In this document: piece after piece, positions 34,235 to 45,774 of the stretch | Numbering within the stretch: position 1 is the first letter of the stretch | Layout: each line of letters begins with the position of its first letter | Assembly: GCF_902459505.1 (NCBI RefSeq) | Contig: NC_047096.1 | Span: 806,001 to 870,000 of the forward strand | Origin: Geotrypetes seraphini | Lineage: Eukaryota > Chordata > Amphibia > Gymnophiona > Dermophiidae | Direction: 5' to 3' | Length of the DNA: 64,000 nucleotides | Position numbers and translations under genes: made by a program | The notes under the pieces: model-generated | Seen by the model: only the letters and a program-made list of their open reading frames with translations | What the model was told of the DNA's origin: nothing | The model's database searches: none

Positions 34235-36575
34235 ACTAAGTGAGAAGTAGTGGGACTGCTGGGAAACAGCGATCATAACATGATCAAATTCAAAGTTGAA
34301 GTAGGAATACCAAAGGGAAAGAGAACCACAGCGACAACTTTTAACTTCAAGAAAGGAAACTATGAAGCAATGAGGGTTATGGTAAGGAAGAAACTCAGGA
34401 ACAACACAAAGAAATGGCAGACTGTAGAGCAAGCCTGGTTTTTATTCAAGGACATGGTAAGCGAGGTGCAAAATCGGTATATCCCCAGATTCAGAAAATG
34501 GTGCAAAAAGAGCTGAACAAAAGACCCGGCGTGGATAACTAAAGAAGTGAAGAAAGCGATAGGGGATAAGAAGAATTCATTGTAGAAATGGAAAAAGGGC
34601 AAAACCGAGAAGAACTGAAAAGAACACAGAAAGTATAAAAAAGAATGTCACCTCGTGGTTAGAAAAGCAAAAAGAGAATATGAAGAGAGGATAGCCAGGG
34701 AAGCATGAAATTTCAAACCGTTCTTCAGGGAAGCAGCCGGCTAGGGAGGAGGTGAGACCGCTGGATGACGGAGATAGGAAGGGAGTGGTGAAGGAGGAGA
34801 AAGAAGTGGCGGAAAGACTAAACATGTTCTTTTCGTCAGTATTTACAAAAGAAGACGCATACAACATACCAGAACCTGAATAAATCTTCAAAGGAGACCA
34901 AGCAGAGAAATTAACATCCATGGAAGTAAGCCTTGAGGACGTACACAGGCAGATAGAAAAATTAAAATCTGACAAATCGCCTGGCCCGGACGGAATCCAC
35001 CCTAGAGTATTGAAAGAACTAAAGGAGGAAATAGCGGAACTACTATAGCAGGTTTGTAATCTATCCCTGAAAACAGGCGTGATCCCAGAGGATTGGAAGA
35101 TAGCCAATGTTACGCCCATATTTAAAAAGGGATTGAGAGGTGACCCAGGGAACTACAGACCGGTAAGTCTGACCTCGGACCGGGGAAAATGGCGGAAACA
35201 CTGATAAAAGATAGCATCGAGAAGCATCTAGAGAGGCATAAACTTATGAAAACAAGCCAACATGGCTTCTGCAAGGGAAGATTGTGCCTGACGAACTTAT
35301 TGCACTTCTTTGAAGGAATTAACAAATGGATAGACAAAGGGGACCCCATAAATACTGTATACTTAGACTTCCAAAAAGCCTTTGACAAGGTACCCCACGA
35401 ACGCCTACTTCGGAAACTAAAGAACCATGGGGTGGAAGGAGACGTACACAGATGGATCAGGAATTGGTTGGCGGGCAGAAAGCAGAGGGTAGGAGTGAAG
35501 GGCCACTACTTGGCCTGGAGGAAGGTCACAAGTGGTGTTCCGCAGGGGTCGATGCTTGGACTGCTGCTATTCAATGTATTTATAAATGATCTAGAAACGG
35601 GAACGAAGAGCGAAGTAATAAAATTCGCAGATGACACCAAGCTATTTAATGGGACTAGGACTAAAGAGGACTGCGAAGATTTACAAAGGGACCTGAACAA
35701 ACTAGGGGAGTGGGTGACGAGATGGCAGATGAAGTTCAATGTAGAGAAATGTAAAGTCTTACACATAGGAAACAGAAACCCGAGGTACAGCTACACGATG
35801 GGAGGGTTGTTATTGAGTGAGAGTTCCCAAGAAAGGGACTTTGGGGTAATAATGGACATGACAATGAAGACCTTGGCACAATGTGCAGCGGTTGCTAAGA
35901 AAGCGAATAGAATGCTAGGAATAATCAAGAAGGGTATTACAAGCAGAACTAAAGAAGTTATCCTGCCGTTGTATCGGGCGATGGTGCGCCCGCATCTGGA
36001 GTACTGCGTCCAATATTGGTCACTGTATCTAAAGAAGGATATGGCGATACTCGAGAGGGTTCAGAAGAGAGCGACACGTTTGATAAAAGGTATGGAAAAC
36101 CCTTCAAACGCTGAAAGATTAGAGAGACTGGGGTTTTTTTCACTGGAGAAGCGGAGACTTAGAGGGGATATGATAGAGACTTATAAGATCATGAAGGGCA
36201 TAGAGAAAGTGGAGATGGACAGATTCTTCAAACTTTCGACAACTACTAGAACGAAAACTACAACTAAACGAAAACTACAAGAATGAAAAGTTCCAAAAAA
36301 CTAAAAGGGGACAGATTCAGAACCAATGCTAGGAAGTTCTTTCTTCACCCAACAGTGGTGGACACCTGGAACGCGCTTCCAGAGGGAGTGATAGGACAGG
36401 GTACGGTATTGGAGTTCAAGAAGGGATTGGATAATTTTCTGAAGGAAAAGGGGATAGAAGGGTATAGAGAGAGGGCTAGTATACAGGTCCTGACCTGATG
36501 GTCCACCGCGTGAGCGGACTGCTGGGCATGATGGACCTCAGGTCTGACCCAGCAGAGGCACGGCTTATGTTCTTA
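34235..36575 (+). mobile_element. CR1 LINE, 5'-truncated, nearly whole reverse transcriptase
   Basis: The copy starts in the endonuclease C-terminus (GLLGNSDHNMIKFKVEV), runs through the linker ([54 protein letters not shown]) and the reverse transcriptase. It ends in the 3' UTR GAGCGGACTGCTGGGCATGA…TTATGTTCTTA. A few stops and one frame change lie upstream of 35189 and near 36286. It is the youngest-looking LINE here and runs on the strand opposite to GPR61 and GNAI3. Confidence 0.95.
35189..36286 (+). CDS. CR1 reverse transcriptase (LINE ORF2 fragment)
   Basis: This is a 365-residue open frame of the CR1 LINE. Reverse transcriptase would copy the element's RNA at a nicked target. Visible blocks are QHGF at 24-27, [13 protein letters not shown] at 58-70 (motif A, with catalytic Asp60), SGVPQGS at 115-121, FADD at 146-149 (catalytic Asp pair), and the C-terminal [10 protein letters not shown] and [11 protein letters not shown] phrases. 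The endonuclease and the RT N-terminus are in other frames or missing. The Met is only the first after a frame change, not a native start. The frame continues at 36283-36498 with FRTNARKFF in another frame. It is not a host gene. Confidence 0.9.
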   Translation: MAETLIKDSIEKHLERHKLMKTSQHGFCKGRLCLTNLLHFFEGINKWIDKGDPINTVYLDFQKAFDKVPHERLLRKLKNHGVEGDVHRWIRNWLAGRKQRVGVKGHYLAWRKVTSGVPQGSMLGLLLFNVFINDLETGTKSEVIKFADDTKLFNGTRTKEDCEDLQRDLNKLGEWVTRWQMKFNVEKCKVLHIGNRNPRYSYTMGGLLLSESSQERDFGVIMDMTMKTLAQCAAVAKKANRMLGIIKKGITSRTKEVILPLYRAMVRPHLEYCVQYWSLYLKKDMAILERVQKRATRLIKGMENPSNAERLERLGFFSLEKRRLRGDMIETYKIMKGIEKVEMDRFFKLSTTTRTKTTTKRKLQE

Positions 36576-36820
36576 ATGACACGGGGACAAACTTTTCCCT
36601 GTCCCCTCCCCGCAGGAACTCATTTTCCCTTCCTGTCCCGGTGAGTTCTTTTCCTGTTCCTGCAAGCTCTGTCATTTGCACAAGCCTCAAACACTTTAAA
36701 ATCATAAGTGTCCAAGGCTTCTGCGGTTAAGGCAGAGTTTATAGGAATAGGGCAGGGACAGCAAAATTGAGTTTTTGTGGGGATGGGGAAAATTTGTGCC
36801 CGTGTCATTTTCTAGTCTAT
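36572..36820. mobile_element. hAT-like MITE
   Basis: Ends AATGACACGGGGACAAA (left) and TTTGTGCCCGTGTCATTT (right) are inverted repeats, and short internal sequence lies between. It abuts the 3' end of the CR1 LINE. Confidence 0.7.
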
Positions 36821-37298
36821 ATGGCAGCTCTGTGATTTTACTCAAGATGTGGTTTCTAAAGTAGAGAACATTGACCATAAAATGTTCTCTCTTGATATTT
36901 CATTGAAGATAGAATCACAGATTGGAACAGGTAGGGGCTTCTGGTGTTAAAGACACAAGTTGAAATCTTCCAATCTGAGATTTCTGAATTTTCCTGTTTG
37001 CCCTCTACTGACAACAGAAATCTTATTGAGAAAATATTTCAGGGAAATATTGAATTTGACTAATCCGGAATTGAATATTGTAAAATGTTATTACATCCCA
37101 AAGAAGACTGTAAAGATCGGATAGGGAATGGAAGTTCAGAGAATAATCTTATAGATAACTGAATTTCTTCAGAATGCCCAGGATAACATAGCTCAGCGCT
37201 CCACTCTCTTCTGAGATAAAGTCATGATTCTCAAACATTATTTTAGGAACAAAAGATTCTTTGTTTTGTGGAGGAAAACTCCAGATTTTTCCAGATAT
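36821..37298. other. No gene recognised
   Basis: Mixed AT-rich sequence between a MITE and a hAT element. Phrases such as GATAGAATCACAGATTGGAAC do not translate into a recognised domain. Confidence 0.4.
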
Positions 37299-37306
37299 TT
37301 CTAGAG

Positions 37307-37715
37307 CAATGGTCTCAAACTCCAACCCTTTGCAGGGCCACATTTTGGATTTGTAGGTACTTGGAGGGCCTTTAAAAAATAGTTAATGTCTTGTTAAAGA
37401 AATGACAATTTTGCATGAGGTAAAACTCTTTATAGTTTATAAATCTTTCCTTTTGGCTAACGGCCTCTTTTACAAAGCCGCACAACAATAGCCCCGAAGC
37501 CCTTTAAATCTCTATGGGCTTTGGGGCCGTTAGTGCAGCTTTGTAAAAGAGGCTTGTAAGTCTTAATAATAATATTGTAATTTATAGCTAAAGAGACATA
37601 TGATCAAGAAACTGTTTTATTTTACTTTTGTGATTATGATAAACATACCGAGGGCCTCAGAATAGCACCTGGTTAGCCACATATGGTCCCCCAGGCCGCG
37701 AGTTTGAGTCCACTG
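37307..37715. mobile_element. hAT MITE with nested palindromic MITE
   Basis: The element starts CAATGGTCTCAAACTCC and ends GAGTTTGAGTCCACTG. It is flanked by identical 8-bp TTCTAGAG at 37299-37306 and 37716-37723. It matches 4619-4885 along its length except for an extra palindrome at about 37467-37552 (CCTCTTTTACAAAGCCGC and its mirror), which inserted later. Confidence 0.9.
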
Positions 37716-37723
37716 TTCTAGAG

Positions 37724-38334
37724 TCACCCAAGTTAGGTGAAGCAATTTTTACAACAGAAGTTAAAGGTGTTTTGGCTTTGGGCGCAACCTTTTTCTCGAA
37801 ATTTCTCTTGACATGTTTGGTATCTTTTTCAGATACGCATTATGTTTTCTTTATGGCAGATCAGCTAGAAAGATTAATATTAGATAAGGAAGCTAGTTAA
37901 TGAGATCATATGTCGGTACGGTAATTGGTTTCTTTTTTAAGCCTAAATGAGACCAGGTTTGTTTCTATTTTTGGTTGTTGGATTTATGGTATTTTCTTCT
38001 TTCTTCTCCTCTCGTGATGTGGACTGGTGAATTTCATGTGTATTTTCTTAATACTTGTAAAGAATTGTTTAAATAATAATTTAAAAAAACTGCTGGCCCC
38101 TCCTAAATCCCAATGGCTTGTTTTGTGCATTTTTCTTTTGGATGTGGCTTTTTTTTTTTTAATGGTTAGTAAAATATAGACGCACTGAGGACAAGCACAT
38201 CCATGAAATGGCCATAGACATTTTTCTGTTTCAAAAAATGGTCATGTTTGCTACTGGGTTTTTATGCATGCTCTGTAAAACATCCAAACTTGGATTTGGA
38301 CATCATATCAAAAAAGCCCCTCCGTATCTATTTA
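37724..38334. other. No gene recognised
   Basis: AT-rich sequence with a poly-T run near 38150. No recognisable exon or repeat family apart from weak CR1-like sequence at its right end. Confidence 0.4.
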
Positions 38335-38779
38335 AGGACAGAGATGTCTGAAAAGGAGAAGTAGAGTTGTATGTGAAAAATGATATTAAAGTGGCAGAAA
38401 TGCAGGAGGCCAGGGGAAAAGAAGGAATCAATATGTGTCATTTTGGAAAGAGAAGATGGAACCTCTATCTAAACAGATGTTGACTAGAGAGAACTTGGAC
38501 AAAGATCGGTCATAAATATGCAAAAATTGGGAAAGAAAGAAATAGAGAGATCATGGATACCTACCAAAATGCTCTGCTCAGACAAATGGTGATAGAAACC
38601 ACGAGGTGCTGGATCTAGTGTTTCTAATGTGCTGGTGGCTACTCACATGGGATGTTTAATGTAAGATCTAAGGAGAGCCAATCCAAAGAACTCCATGCCC
38701 TGGATTTCAAACATACTGACCTTATTACAATGAGGAAGTACCTGAAGAGAGAACTGATGGGATGATTTAACGATGCTTT

Positions 38780-39117
38780 TAATGATTAATTTCCTTTCCT
38801 TTCTCCCTTTTTTTTTTTTTTATATATTGTCTTTCCCTTCCATTTGTTCTTTCCCTTTATTAAGAGAAATATTGTAACCCTTTTCCCCCCTCCTCCCTGT
38901 TATGTCTTATGTTTTTGTTAATTTTTAGGTAAAGAGAAATTTTCTCTATTTTATTTAATTAATTAATAATTATTTGTGATTATGTATCGGATGTTTTGTA
39001 ATACTAATGTGATATTATGTTTTGTTTTCTTTTAACTTGTATTTTATTGTACATCGCCTAGAAAGCTTTATATAGGCGATTAATCAAAATAAACCTGAAC
39101 TTGAACTTGAACTTGAC
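38780..39117 (+). mobile_element. L2-type 3' end with CTTGAA tail
   Basis: It ends TTGTACATCGCCTAGAAAGC…AATAAACCTGAACTTGAACT…, giving the sense version of the reversed AAGTTTCAAGTTT tails seen elsewhere. It interrupts the old CR1. Confidence 0.75.
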
Positions 39118-39240
39118 AGTGGTCCAAGCTGAAAGAAGCTATAAAAATGGCAACAGATCTTTATGTAAGGAAAATAAATATAAGAAAAGGATAAATAAAA
39201 CCAATTTGGTTCTCTAAACAGGTGGCTGAAAAATAAGGAC

Positions 39241-40040
39241 AGAAGAACATAAGAACTACCATCTCCGAATCAGACCTTAGGTCCATCAAGTCCGGCGATC
39301 CGCACACGCGGAGGCCCAGCCAGGTGTATCCTGGCGTAACCTTAGTCACCCGTATCCCTCTATGCGCCTTGCAAGGAGATGTGCATCTAGCTTGCCTTTA
39401 AATCCTAGAATAGTGGATTCCGCAATAACCTCCTCTGGGAGAGCATTCCAGGTGTCCACCACTCGCTGCATGAAGCAGAACTTCCTGATATTTGTCCTGG
39501 ACTTGTCCCCCCTCAGCTTCAGTCCATGACTTCTTGTCCGAGTCACATTAGACATTGTAAATAACTTTTTTTCCTGCTCTATTTCGTTGATTCCTTTCAG
39601 TATTTTGAAAGTCTCGATCATATCTCCTTGCAGTCTCCTTTTCTCAAGGGAGAACAGTCCCAGTTTCCTAAGTCGTTCTTCGTAATCCAAGTTCTCCATA
39701 CCTTTTACTAGCTTCGTTGCTCGCCTCTGCACCCTCTCCAGCAGTTTTATATCCTTCTTTAGGTAGGGAGACCAACGTTGGACACAGTATTCCAAGTGTG
39801 GTCTGACCATTGCTCTATAAAGCAGCATTATAACTTTCTCCAATCTACTCGTGATTCTTTTCTTTATCATGCCTGACATTCTATTTGCTTTCTTTGCCAC
39901 CGCCGCACATTGCTCCGATGGTTTCAGGGTCCTATCTATCAGTACACCCAGGTCCTTTTCTTGTTCGCTCTTACCCAGAGTTGCACCTGACATTCTATGC
40001 TCGTGCTCCTTGTTCTTTTTCACATTTATGAAATACAGAA
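39241..40040 (-). mobile_element. CR1 LINE 3' third (second subfamily)
   Basis: The 225-residue minus frame 39346-40023 carries [53 protein letters not shown] and RTNIRKFCFMQRVVDTWNAL. It is open from the thumb region to the C-terminus. The 3' end reads ACATAAGAACTACCATCTCC. It inserted into the old CR1. Confidence 0.95.
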
Positions 40041-40240
40041 GAATTCAAAAGGGGAAGCACAGAAAAGAATCCTGAATTAAACTCAAAGTACAGGAGGAAG
40101 AAAATGGCTAGATATGTAAGGCTAGAGAACAAGACTGTGGGTATATTGGAGAATGGAGGAAGGCAAAAATGGAATTGTAAGACTAAAAGATGCTGAGAGT
40201 GGTGAGTGATGAGTGATGAGGAAAAAGTAGAAATGCTAAA

Positions 40241-40735
40241 TAAGAACATAAGAATTGCGGGATATCAAATTTTATAAACAAACATATCCTGTTTCTAACA
40301 GGTCCTAAGTACCAGGTAGAAACCCAAAGAGTAGCAACATTCCAGAGCTGAGATTGTGATGCCATAATGCCTCATTCCACTAATGCCTAAGAGCCAACCT
40401 CATTAGTGATGTCACAATGGCTCAATTGTCCTATACTTGGCTCATATAAGAGCTGCCTTACTGGGACAGCCCATAGGTCCATCAAGCCCAGTATCCTCTT
40501 TCCAACAGTAGCCAACCCAGGTCCCAAGTACCAGATAGAAACCTAAAGAGTAGCAACATTCTTGTGCTGAGATTGTGATGTCATAATGCCTCATTTCACC
40601 AATGCCTCAGAGCCAACCTCATCAGTGGTGTCTTGGCTCACATAAAAACATAAGAACTGACATACTGGGACAGATCGTAGGTCCATCAAGCCCAGTATCC
40701 TGTTTCCAACAGTGGTCAACCTAGGTCCTGTTTAG
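40241..40735 (-). mobile_element. CR1 3' tails in tandem duplication
   Basis: A unit of about 200 bp with AGTAGCAACATTC, GAGATTGTGATGCCATAATG and ACATAAGAACTGACATACTG-type starts occurs about two and a half times. The duplicated unit joins a CR1 tail with about 110 bp of non-CR1 sequence. Confidence 0.75.
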
Positions 40736-41192
40736 TGTTCACAGAAGAAAATACCGGAGAAGGACCACGGTCAGCTGATAAAAGGAATGGAATGGATATT
40801 GCACCGTCCATGGAAGAAAGTGTTTATGATCGATTTGAAAAACTGAAAGTGGACAAACTATGGAACTAGATGAGATGTATCCTATTACCCTGAGGAAGCT
40901 CAAAGAGGTTTTAGTTGGTCCTCTTAAAGATTTGTTTAATAAATCCTTGGCAAAGGCGAGGTTCCATTGGACTGAGAAAGAATAGATACGGTCCCTCTTC
41001 ACATAAACCAAGACAGAGAAGAAGTGGGAAACTACATACCAGTAAGCCTCATTTCAGTGGTTGGAAAAGTATTGGAGATGCTGTTGAAGGAATCCAATCT
41101 AGAATCCAGTGGATTTCAAGATCTGTGGCCACATGGCTTTACCAAAGGAAATTGCACACAAAACCAATTGTCTGACCAAGTGGTCCAAATTA

Positions 41193-41761
41193 CAAAATAC
41201 AAGCACAAACGAATCCCACTCACAATCGTTGAAGAATCCCTTCGTTAGTCATTTAACACAGTATTTCTTATGACTCGGGAAGAAAAGCCTCAGAGCATGG
41301 AGCTATACACACAGCAAAGCCTCACTGATTTAGCGTATTTCAAACAGAACTGCTGCTAGTTTAAGTCATTGGCAAAACCCTCAACTATTTTTTCTATAAT
41401 TTTATTGTTTTTCTGTTTTTTATTTTTATATTAATACTGTGAACCCATTAGGGATAACCTAAAATTTAAGAATATCAGCCGATAATTTCTAAAGAGGAGA
41501 GTGTAAATGCGCTTATCTTTAGCTTTTCTTTCTATAGCTTATAGCTTGCCACTCTCTCTCATACACTCCATGCCGCTAAAAAGCCAGCATTTCGTGGAGT
41601 TATTTTATTTTATCCACTGCCTAAGGGCTTAGTGTCTGTATCTTACTGCCGATATTGTCAGGCTTTTTTCCCCGAGTCATAAGAAATACTGTGTTGAATG
41701 ACTAACGAATGGAGGGATCCTTCAACGATTGGGAGTGGGATTCGTTTGTGCTTGTATTTTG
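41193..41761. mobile_element. Element with about 100-bp inverted repeats
   Basis: About 41193-41291 and 41660-41761 are inverted copies that share AAATACAAGCACAAACGAAT and TATTTCTTATGACTCGGG. The 370-bp middle has no coding sequence. It splits the old CR1 between its RT blocks. It may be a non-autonomous DNA element or a Penelope-like terminal pair. Confidence 0.7.
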
Positions 41762-41905
41762 CCAAAGAAGACAGGACCATAAGAGTTGCCCTACTGAGTC
41801 GGACCAAAGATCTCTTAAGCCAAGAACTGTATGCTCTTTCCAATAGTGACCAATCTAGGTCAGAAGTACCTAGCAAGATTCCTTACTATTGATTTTGCCA
41901 AATGA
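41762..41905 (-). mobile_element. CR1 3' tail
   Basis: CATAAGAGTTGCCCTACTGA followed by GACCAATCTAGGTCAGAAGT is a reversed CR1 3' end. It is inserted in the old CR1. Confidence 0.75.
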
Positions 41906-43011
41906 GTCTGATCAATTTGTTTGATTATGTGATCAGAGAAGTGGTCAAGGACAAGTGCTAGATGTAGTTTACTTGGATTTTAGCAGTCTTTGCTACAGTT
42001 CCTCATAGGAAGTTCATAAATAAACTAAACGGAGTGAAGTAGAACTCACTGGATTGGAAACGGGTTAACGACAGAAAATGGAGGGTGGTGGTTAATGGAA
42101 TTCACTTGGAGGAAAGAAAGGTGAGTAGTGGAGTACTCCAGGTGTCAGTACTGGGGCTGCAGATTTGTGAGCAATATTGCTAAAGGGTTAGAAGGAAAAG
42201 TCCACCTCTTTGTGTAGACATCATCAAGGTTGCAGGGTGGTAGACTTAAGAATAAGACCTGGAAATATTTTTCTACTGAAAGGATGGTGGGTACCTGGGG
42301 AAGGTGGTAGGGATTAAAAACAGTGTCTGACGTGGGGTACAGAGGATCCTGTAGCAAAGTGAACTTAAATGACCTGCACTCTGAAACAAGGCATTGAGGG
42401 GTATGGCAGGTAAGAACATAAGAATAGCCTCACTGGGTCAGACCAATGGTCCATCAAGCCCAGTAGCCCGTTCGCACGGTGGCCAATCCAGGTCACTAGT
42501 ACCTGGCCAAAACCCAAGGAGTAGCAATATTCCATGCTACCAATATAGGACAAACAATGGCTTCCCTCATGTCTTTCTCAATAACAGAATATGGACTTTT
42601 CCTCCAGGAACTTGTTCAAACCTTTCTTAAAACCAGCAACACCAGTGTTTTTCAACCTTTTTACACCTGTGGACCGGGAGAAATAAAAGAATTATTTTGT
42701 GGACCGGCAAACTACTAGGACTAAAATTTTAAAACCCCGTTTCTGCCTCATCTCCGCAAGCTCGGTCACCTCAGTAACTATAGAAAAATAGACAAATATA
42801 GTACAAAATATAGACAGCAGATATAAATTCTCAAAACTGACACGTTTTGATCACTAAATTGAAAATAAAATCATTTTTCCTACCTTTGCTGTCTGGTGAT
42901 TTCATGAGACTCTGGTTGCGTTTCCTTCTGTCTGTGTATCCTTTCTTTTATTTCTTTCTTTCTGCACTCAGGCCCAAGAATTGTCCCTTTCTATTCTCTC
43001 CCTCTTTCCTT

Positions 43012-43310
43012 CCTATGTCCTTAGTGCCCCTGGTGCCTCCTTCCCACGTCTTTAGTGCCCCCAGTGCCTCCTTCCAATGTCTTTAGTGCCCCCAGTACCT
43101 CATTCCCATGTCCTTAGTGCCCCCAGTGCCTCCTTCCCATGTCCTTAGTGCTCCCAGTGCCTCCTTCCCATGTCCTTAGTGCCCCTTCCTGTCTTTAGTG
43201 CCCCCAGTGCCTCCATCCTATGTCCTTAGTGCCCATTCCTGTCTTTAGTGCCCCAATGCCTCCTTCATATCTCTTTAGTGCCCCCAGTGCCTCCTTCCTA
43301 TGTCCCTCTC
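43012..43310. repeat. 31-bp minisatellite inside hAT element
   Basis: Units like CATGTCCTTAGTGCCCCCAG plus TGCCTCCTTCC recur about nine times with shorter variants. It lies wholly within the hAT element. Confidence 0.85.
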
Positions 43311-43486
43311 ACTGCCTTCCACACTTTGTCCCACCCCTGAAGCCAGCCTGCCTGCCTGTCTACTTCTCTCCCTCCCTCCCTGGCCAAAGCCAGCCTTCTT
43401 GCCTGCCTACCTCCTTCCCTCCCTGCCCCACAAAACAAAGCCTCCCTCCTTCCTTTCCCCCCCTGCTCTTACCGCCCTGCTGCTGC

Positions 43487-43775
43487 TGCTAAAGCCGACA
43501 GGAAGTCTTCTTTCCAACGTCAATTCTGACGTCGGAGAGGACGTTCTGGGCCAGCCAGGCAGTGATTGGCTAGCCCAGAACGTCCTCTCCGATGTCAGAA
43601 TTGACATCGGAAAGAAGACTTCCTGTTGGCTTTAGCAGCAGTGGCAGGATGGTAAGAGAAGGGGACCCGGGGAAAGGAAGGAGGGAGGTACAGGAAATGA
43701 TCGCCTGTCCCGTTGTCCCTGAGCACAGCTTCAGGACGTTGTCCCGAAGCTGTGTGTGGGGACAACGGGACAGGA
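43487..43775. repeat. Two near-perfect foldbacks inside hAT element
   Basis: The first (43487-43640) pairs GACAGGAAGTCTTCTTTCC with GGAAAGAAGACTTCCTG and has arms of about 65 bp. The second (about 43702-43775) pairs CCTGTCCCGTTGTCCC with GGGGACAACGGGACAGG. Confidence 0.9.
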
Positions 43776-44215
43776 GGTCTGAAAACAGACCTATGGTCAC
43801 TTTAATCTTACCGGCCCTGTGCGGACTGGCAGAAATTTCCTGCGGACCAGCATTGGTCCGCGGACCGGCGGTTGAAGAACAGTGAGCTACACTATCTGCT
43901 CTTACCACCGTGTTCCAGAGCTTAATTATTCTCTGAGTGAAAAAAAATTTCCTCCAATTGGTTTTAAAAGTATTTCCCTGAAACTTCATTGAGTGTCCCC
44001 TAATCTTTGTAATTTTTGATGGAGTGAAAAATCGATCCACTTGTATCCATTCTAGTCCACTCAGGATTTTGTAGGCTTTAATCATATCTCCCCTCAGCCG
44101 TCTCTTTTCCAAGCTGAAGAATTCTAACCATTTTAGTCTTTCCTCACTTTAGCCACTTTATGGGTAGACTAGATGGACAAGATAGGTATGTATCTGTCCT
44201 CATGTTCTATGGGAG

Positions 44216-45462
44216 CAATATTCAGATGTAGTGGTGCGTATTTTTTTTGAAATGCTGACTACCACTTCCAAAATTATGCCCAGATATTCAATACCAAGCC
44301 ATGTCCAGGAATCAGCATTAAAAATCCAGGTAAACCTTAGTTATATCTTGTCTTGTTGGAGTTTAGGGATGGGGATGGGGGGACTTGGGGGGTTATCTTG
44401 AAAGCTAAGAGGTCATCAGAGTACAGTCCTCTTTGGCTGGTTGATATCCTTGTAAATTCTTTGATTGTCATTTTACCATTGTGTGTTTCTGGTTCATTTT
44501 GTTCATAATAAAAAGATTTACACTAAAAATCCAGGTATGTGGAAATGAACAGCACTTAATCAGTTCAGTGGTGATATTTATCCTAAATCAGCTAAGTTAG
44601 GGCTGCTGTTTAGACAGTCCTAAATGGCTGGCTTACTTAACTGGTTATGTGATGCCTCCATCCAGAGACCACCCACTGGTTTTGGCTTAGGTGTTTAGTG
44701 GGATACGATCCAGATAAGCCCTGCTTAATATCAACTAATAGCCTTCCATTGGTGATTTAACTGGGCAAGAGCCTCTCCTTCCCAATTGCATCACCTAAAT
44801 TATTGACCTTTATCTTATGTCAGGAGGAAAGTAGCAAAGGGAGAGGGTCAAGTGGAGGGGTGGGGGGGGGGGGTGTGTACAGCAGAGGGCCAGGTCTGGG
44901 ATAATGGGGAGGAGAGCAACAGATAGACTAGGTAAAATATATTGATGAATGCTCAGAGAAAGACATTCATTCATTTTGTGACTCAGATCTGACATGAGTT
45001 TTCTAGCGGCATTTCTAGATCCATCATTTGGAAACCAGTTGGAATTAGAATAAAAGGGATTCATAATCAGGACCTTTGTATACCTTTTGAACGGTATACA
45101 AGGAGCTGTAACTAAGGGAAAAAGTAGGATGCTAAGCTAAAACCATAAGAGCTAATGATGCAGCTTCAAATGTGAACATAACACTTTTGCACACTGATGT
45201 CGTAAGCTAGTCATATGCAAATCTGAAATATACAGAACTTGGGCAAGTATACCGAACATATGTGCACAAGGCTCTGTGCTTAGGGCAACTAGTACTGTGT
45301 ACATGTCTGACCAATAGAAAAGTGTGAGCATACATCTGTGCATGTGCTGGAATGTTATTCCTGAGAAAACAGAAGATACAAATTCCCAAAAGGGAAGCAA
45401 CCGAGATGAAGTGGGAACCAAATCAGGCAAACAAAAGGGACACACACAGTCCAATCAGGATT
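44216..45462. other. No gene recognised
   Basis: Mixed sequence with a poly-G tract near 44865 and no recognisable exon or known repeat. It lies 3' of GPR61 and 5' of GNAI3 on the transcribed strand. Confidence 0.4.
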
Positions 45463-45691
45463 CAACACAAGCTGTGTTTTGGCAAAAAAAAGCCTTCATC
45501 AAGAATTAAGCAATATCAGAATAGCCACAAGGTTGTCTAAAAAACTGCATTGCATCATCCAGATTCCACAAAAATGTGTGCTGCTGAAATCTAGATGATG
45601 TCATGCCGTTTTTAGACCAAGTTTGACTGGATATTTTGATATTGCTTGGACTCCTAATGAAGGCTTTTCTGCCAAAACACAGCTTGTGTTG
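45463..45691. mobile_element. Inverted-repeat element, probably Penelope-like termini
   Basis: 45463-45518 (CAACACAAGCTGTGTTTTGG, AGCCTTCATCAAG) is inverted at 45637-45691. The phrase TGAAGGCTTTTCTGCCAAAA followed by CACAGC resembles the GCCGAAAC motif of Penelope-like terminal repeats. There is no coding sequence. Confidence 0.55.
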
Positions 45692-45774
45692 AGACCCATT
45701 TGTGAATCTCCACAATAAAGAACTGTTTGAACTTTGTCCCTTTCATTTGCCAAATTTAATTCCCACTTCATCTC

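Larger units (their letters stand above)
42643..43884. mobile_element. 1.24-kb non-autonomous hAT element
   Basis: Ends CAGTGTTTTTCAACC and GGTTGAAGAACAGTG are flanked by AGCAACAC (42635-42642) and AGCTACAC (43885-43892), a 7-of-8 match. It carries a pyrimidine-rich 31-bp minisatellite (43012-43310), two foldbacks and no transposase. The GGACCGG phrases near both ends are typical of this hAT group. Confidence 0.85.
42413..44155 (-). mobile_element. CR1 LINE 3' part split by a hAT element
   Basis: 42413-42642 gives the CR1 3' UTR. 43885-44155 resumes with C-terminal coding sequence (minus frame: FKTNWRKFFFTQRIIKLWNT and [18 protein letters not shown]). The two halves join across the hAT element at 42643-43884. 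Confidence 0.9.
38335..44215 (+). mobile_element. Old CR1 LINE fractured by later insertions
   Basis: Plus-strand CR1 pieces occur in correct order: endonuclease (38335-38775), WSKLKEAIKMATDLYVRK (39118-39240), linker (40041-40240), VFTEEN (40736 on), NYIPVSLISVVGK (41030-41190), VLDVVYLDF (41906-42180), C-terminal KYFSTERMVGTW (42240-42300) and a 3' end (GTAGACTAGATGGACAAGAT, 44156-44215). The gaps are filled by an L2 tail, three antisense CR1 pieces, an inverted-repeat element and a second antisense CR1 that itself holds a hAT element. The host CR1 is the oldest. Confidence 0.8.
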
